Of a stretch of DNA of 64,000 nt, positions 61,200 through 64,000 are shown one piece after another. The notes under the pieces were generated by a model, which did no database searches, was not told where the DNA came from, and was given only the letters and a program-made list of their open reading frames with translations. This DNA comes from Acidovorax sp. FHTAMBA (GTDB lineage: Bacteria; Pseudomonadota; Gammaproteobacteria; Burkholderiales; Burkholderiaceae_C): positions 1,247,501 through 1,311,500 of the forward strand of contig NZ_CP152407.1 of assembly GCF_038958875.1 (NCBI RefSeq). The letters are read 5' to 3'. Within the stretch, counting starts at the first letter, position 1. Each line of letters begins with the position of its first letter. The position numbers and the translations under genes were made by a program.

Positions 61200-62105
61200 T
61201 TGATCTGGCAAGACGACAACCTGAGCCCCCGGCCGGATACCCCGGTCGAGGTCTGGCGGCCCGCCGGGCAGCCGCTGCCGCTGGTGTGCGACTCGCCCCA
61301 CAGCGGCACGGCCTATCCCGATGATTTCGGCCATGCCGTGCCGCTGGCGCTGCTGCGCCGCGGCGAGGACACGCATGTGCACCGCCTGTGGCACACCGCG
61401 CCCGCGCATGGCGCCACGCTGATCGCCGCGACCTTCCCGCGCACCTACATCGACGTGAACCGGGCCGACAACGACATGGACCCCGCGCAGATCGACGGCG
61501 CGTGGCCCGTGCCGCTGGCGCCCGGGCCCAAGACGCGCCAGGGCCTGGGGCTGATCTGGCAGCAGATCAGCAAGGATGGCGTGGCCACGCCGCTGTATGC
61601 CCGCCCGCGCACCGTGGCCGAGGTGCAGCGGCGCATCGAGGGCTACTGGCGCCCCTACCACGCGCAGCTGCAGCAGGCCATCGACGCGAGCGTGCAGCGC
61701 TTTGGCCGCGTGTGGCACCTGAACCTGCATTCCATGCCCAATGATGTGTACCGTCGGCTGGGCCGCACGGACGCGCCGCCGCTCGCTGACTTTGTGCTGG
61801 GCGACCGCGATGGCACCACCTGTGCGCCCGAGTTTCTGCACCTGATTGGCGACACGCTGCGTGGCTTTGGCTACAGCGTGGCCATCAACGAGCCGTACAA
61901 GGGCGTGGAGCTGATCGGCCGCATCGGGCAGCCCGCGCTGGGGCGCCACAGCCTGCAGATCGAGATCCGCCGCCCGGTGTACATGGACGAGGACACGCGC
62001 GCACCCAATGCGGGTTTTGCGCCGCTGCAGCAGCACCTGGACGCGCTGCTGGCCGTGGTAGCCGGCTACCTGCGCACACAGCCGGGTGGGTGTGTGGAGG
62101 GGTGA
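61200..62105 (+). CDS. N-formylglutamate amidohydrolase-family protein
   Basis: 301 residues. Family motifs are VCDSPHSGTAYPDDF, RTYIDVNRADNDMDP and HLNLHSMPND; the metal-binding His and Glu residues are within them. The start is a TTG with only GAG nearby. Relatives deformylate N-formylglutamate in histidine breakdown; other hut genes are absent. Pairing with a Bug receptor suggests uptake and hydrolysis of an acyl amino acid. Confidence 0.85.
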   Translation: MIWQDDNLSPRPDTPVEVWRPAGQPLPLVCDSPHSGTAYPDDFGHAVPLALLRRGEDTHVHRLWHTAPAHGATLIAATFPRTYIDVNRADNDMDPAQIDGAWPVPLAPGPKTRQGLGLIWQQISKDGVATPLYARPRTVAEVQRRIEGYWRPYHAQLQQAIDASVQRFGRVWHLNLHSMPNDVYRRLGRTDAPPLADFVLGDRDGTTCAPEFLHLIGDTLRGFGYSVAINEPYKGVELIGRIGQPALGRHSLQIEIRRPVYMDEDTRAPNAGFAPLQQHLDALLAVVAGYLRTQPGGCVEG

Positions 62106-62123
62106 AAATATGAACAAAATTAC

Positions 62124-62173
62124 CCGCTAGCGCTTATCCATCAAGCGCTAGCAGCTATCAAAATAGTAGCTAA
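62124..62173 (-). repeat. Intergenic hairpin repeat, copy 10 (reverse)
   Basis: Core TAGCGCTTATCCATCAAGCGCTA, a near-perfect palindrome, followed by GCAGCTATCAAAATAGTAGCT. Between the converging amidohydrolase and ugpQ genes. The reverse arm differs from other copies by a good outer stem. Confidence 0.87.
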
Positions 62174-62957
62174 ACGGGTATTTGCAGCGCAGCCGGGCTG
62201 AAAAGGTCCACCCGGTCGGTGATGATCCCGTCGGTGCCCAGGTCGATGAGCCGCTGCGCCGCCCACTCGTCGTTCACCGTGTAGCTCAGCGCGCGCAGTC
62301 CGTCGCCCTGCACCTGGGCCACCAGCGCCGCATCCCACAGCGCATGGTTGCAGACGATGGCCACGCAGCCGAGTTCGCGGGCCACGCCGTGCCAGCCGTC
62401 CCACAGCGTATCCAGCAGCAGGGCGCGCGGAAGCTGGGGCGCCGTGGCGCGTGCACCGGCCAGTGCCTCGGGCCGGAAGGACGAGAGCAGCGGCGGCACG
62501 GCCTGGCCCTGCCACAGGCGCGCAGCGTGTTCGGCCACCACCCGGCCGGTTTTCTCTTCCAGGCCGGGGGTCGGCTTGATCTCGATGTTCAGCAGGAAGG
62601 TGTTGGCGATGCAGTACCGGGCCAAGTGTTCCAGCGTGGGCAGGGGCTCGCCTGCGTAGCTGCGCGAATGCCATGCGCCCGCATCCAGCTGCGCCAGGGT
62701 GCTGAACGGGTGATCGCCACCGGTGCGGCTGACCGTGGAGTCCAGGCGCTGCGCAGCGTTGGTGGTGCGGTCCAGCGTGGCGTCGTGCAGCAGGAACGGC
62801 ACGCCGTCGGCGCTGAGCTTGGCATCGCACTCGAACATGCGGTAGCCGTATTGCGCGCCCAGGCGGAACGCGGCCAGGGTGTTTTCAGGGGCCAGCTTGC
62901 CAGCGCCCCGGTGGGCAATCCAGCGGGGGTAGGGCCATGGCGCGGGAATGGCGGCGC

Positions 62958-62961
<4 letters not shown>
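62170..62961 (-). CDS. ugpQ: Glycerophosphodiester phosphodiesterase
   Basis: Hydrolyses glycerophosphodiesters to glycerol-3-phosphate. 263 residues; GDPD motifs IAHRGAGKLAPENTLAAFRLG, FECDAKLSADGVPFLLHDATL and LNIEIKPTPG. No signal peptide, so cytosolic. Overlaps ugpC by four bases. Confidence 0.94.
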
Positions 62962-63968
<1,007 letters not shown>

Positions 63969-63971
63969 GAT

Positions 63972-64000
63972 GCAATAAATTTGATAGCTGAAAGCGCTTG
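63972..64000 (+). repeat. Intergenic hairpin repeat, copy 11 (forward, cut by window end)
   Basis: AATAAATTTGATAGCTGAAAGCGCTTG: the AT-rich arm and first half of the core. Four bases upstream of the ugpC start codon; the rest lies outside the window. Confidence 0.75.

Overview
The window is GC-rich chromosomal DNA (about 65 percent by eye) of a betaproteobacterium, most likely a member of the Comamonadaceae close to Acidovorax. The evidence is gene order: a his cluster running into hinT-tatABC, petABC-sspAB, secA-argJ, coaE-pilDCB, rplU-rpmA-obgE-proB, and hemA-prfA-prmC-grxD. A short intergenic repeat is also scattered through the window. Nearly all genes are housekeeping and intact.

Layout. 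1-6949: histidine biosynthesis, hisG (5' end outside the window), hisD, hisC, hisB, hisH and hisA. A roughly 1.7 kb patch between hisD and hisC holds one AT-richer hypothetical gene and a VapBC-type toxin-antitoxin pair that is translationally coupled to hisC. 7037-14194: a foreign-looking block separates hisA from hisF. It is a four-gene minus-strand operon for making and exporting a polysaccharide (zinc-ribbon/degenerate GGDEF protein, processive GT2 synthase, TolC-like porin fused to a glycosidase-like barrel, HlyD-type adaptor), with a divergent galE. 14270-19528: hisF, hisI, hisE, a small membrane protein, a patatin lipase, a HIT protein and tatABC. 19735-26962: DegP/DegS-like protease, a TRAP transporter (dctPQM) with an oversized DctM, a NIF3 protein and pdxA. 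27004-31826: mscL, the cytochrome bc1 operon petABC, sspA, sspB and tRNA-Thr.

31872-44481: DciA-like protein, M23 peptidase, secA, argJ, a DUF815 ATPase, mutT, then on the minus strand yacG, zapD, coaE, pilD, pilC and pilB. 44615-49722: tRNA-Pro, a polyprenyl diphosphate synthase, rplU-rpmA, obgE, proB and rppH. 49815-58830: proS, a lytic transglycosylase, a CNNM/CorC-type membrane protein, an AAA ATPase, grxD, prmC, prfA and hemA. 58903-64000: a small membrane protein, LysR with a divergent Bug-type binding protein, an N-formylglutamate amidohydrolase, ugpQ and ugpC.

Two things stand out. The first is the export cluster at 7037-13037. It has all the parts of a synthase-dependent exopolysaccharide machine, but the outer-membrane component and the glycoside-hydrolase-like domain are one polypeptide, and the putative regulator carries six CxxC pairs plus a GGDEF-like domain without its signature. 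The second is an 11-copy, 45-70 bp repeat family with a GCGCTT/AAGCGC hairpin core. It lies only between co-directional or convergent genes, often directly against a start codon. All functional statements rest on motif reading and gene order; no database search was run.
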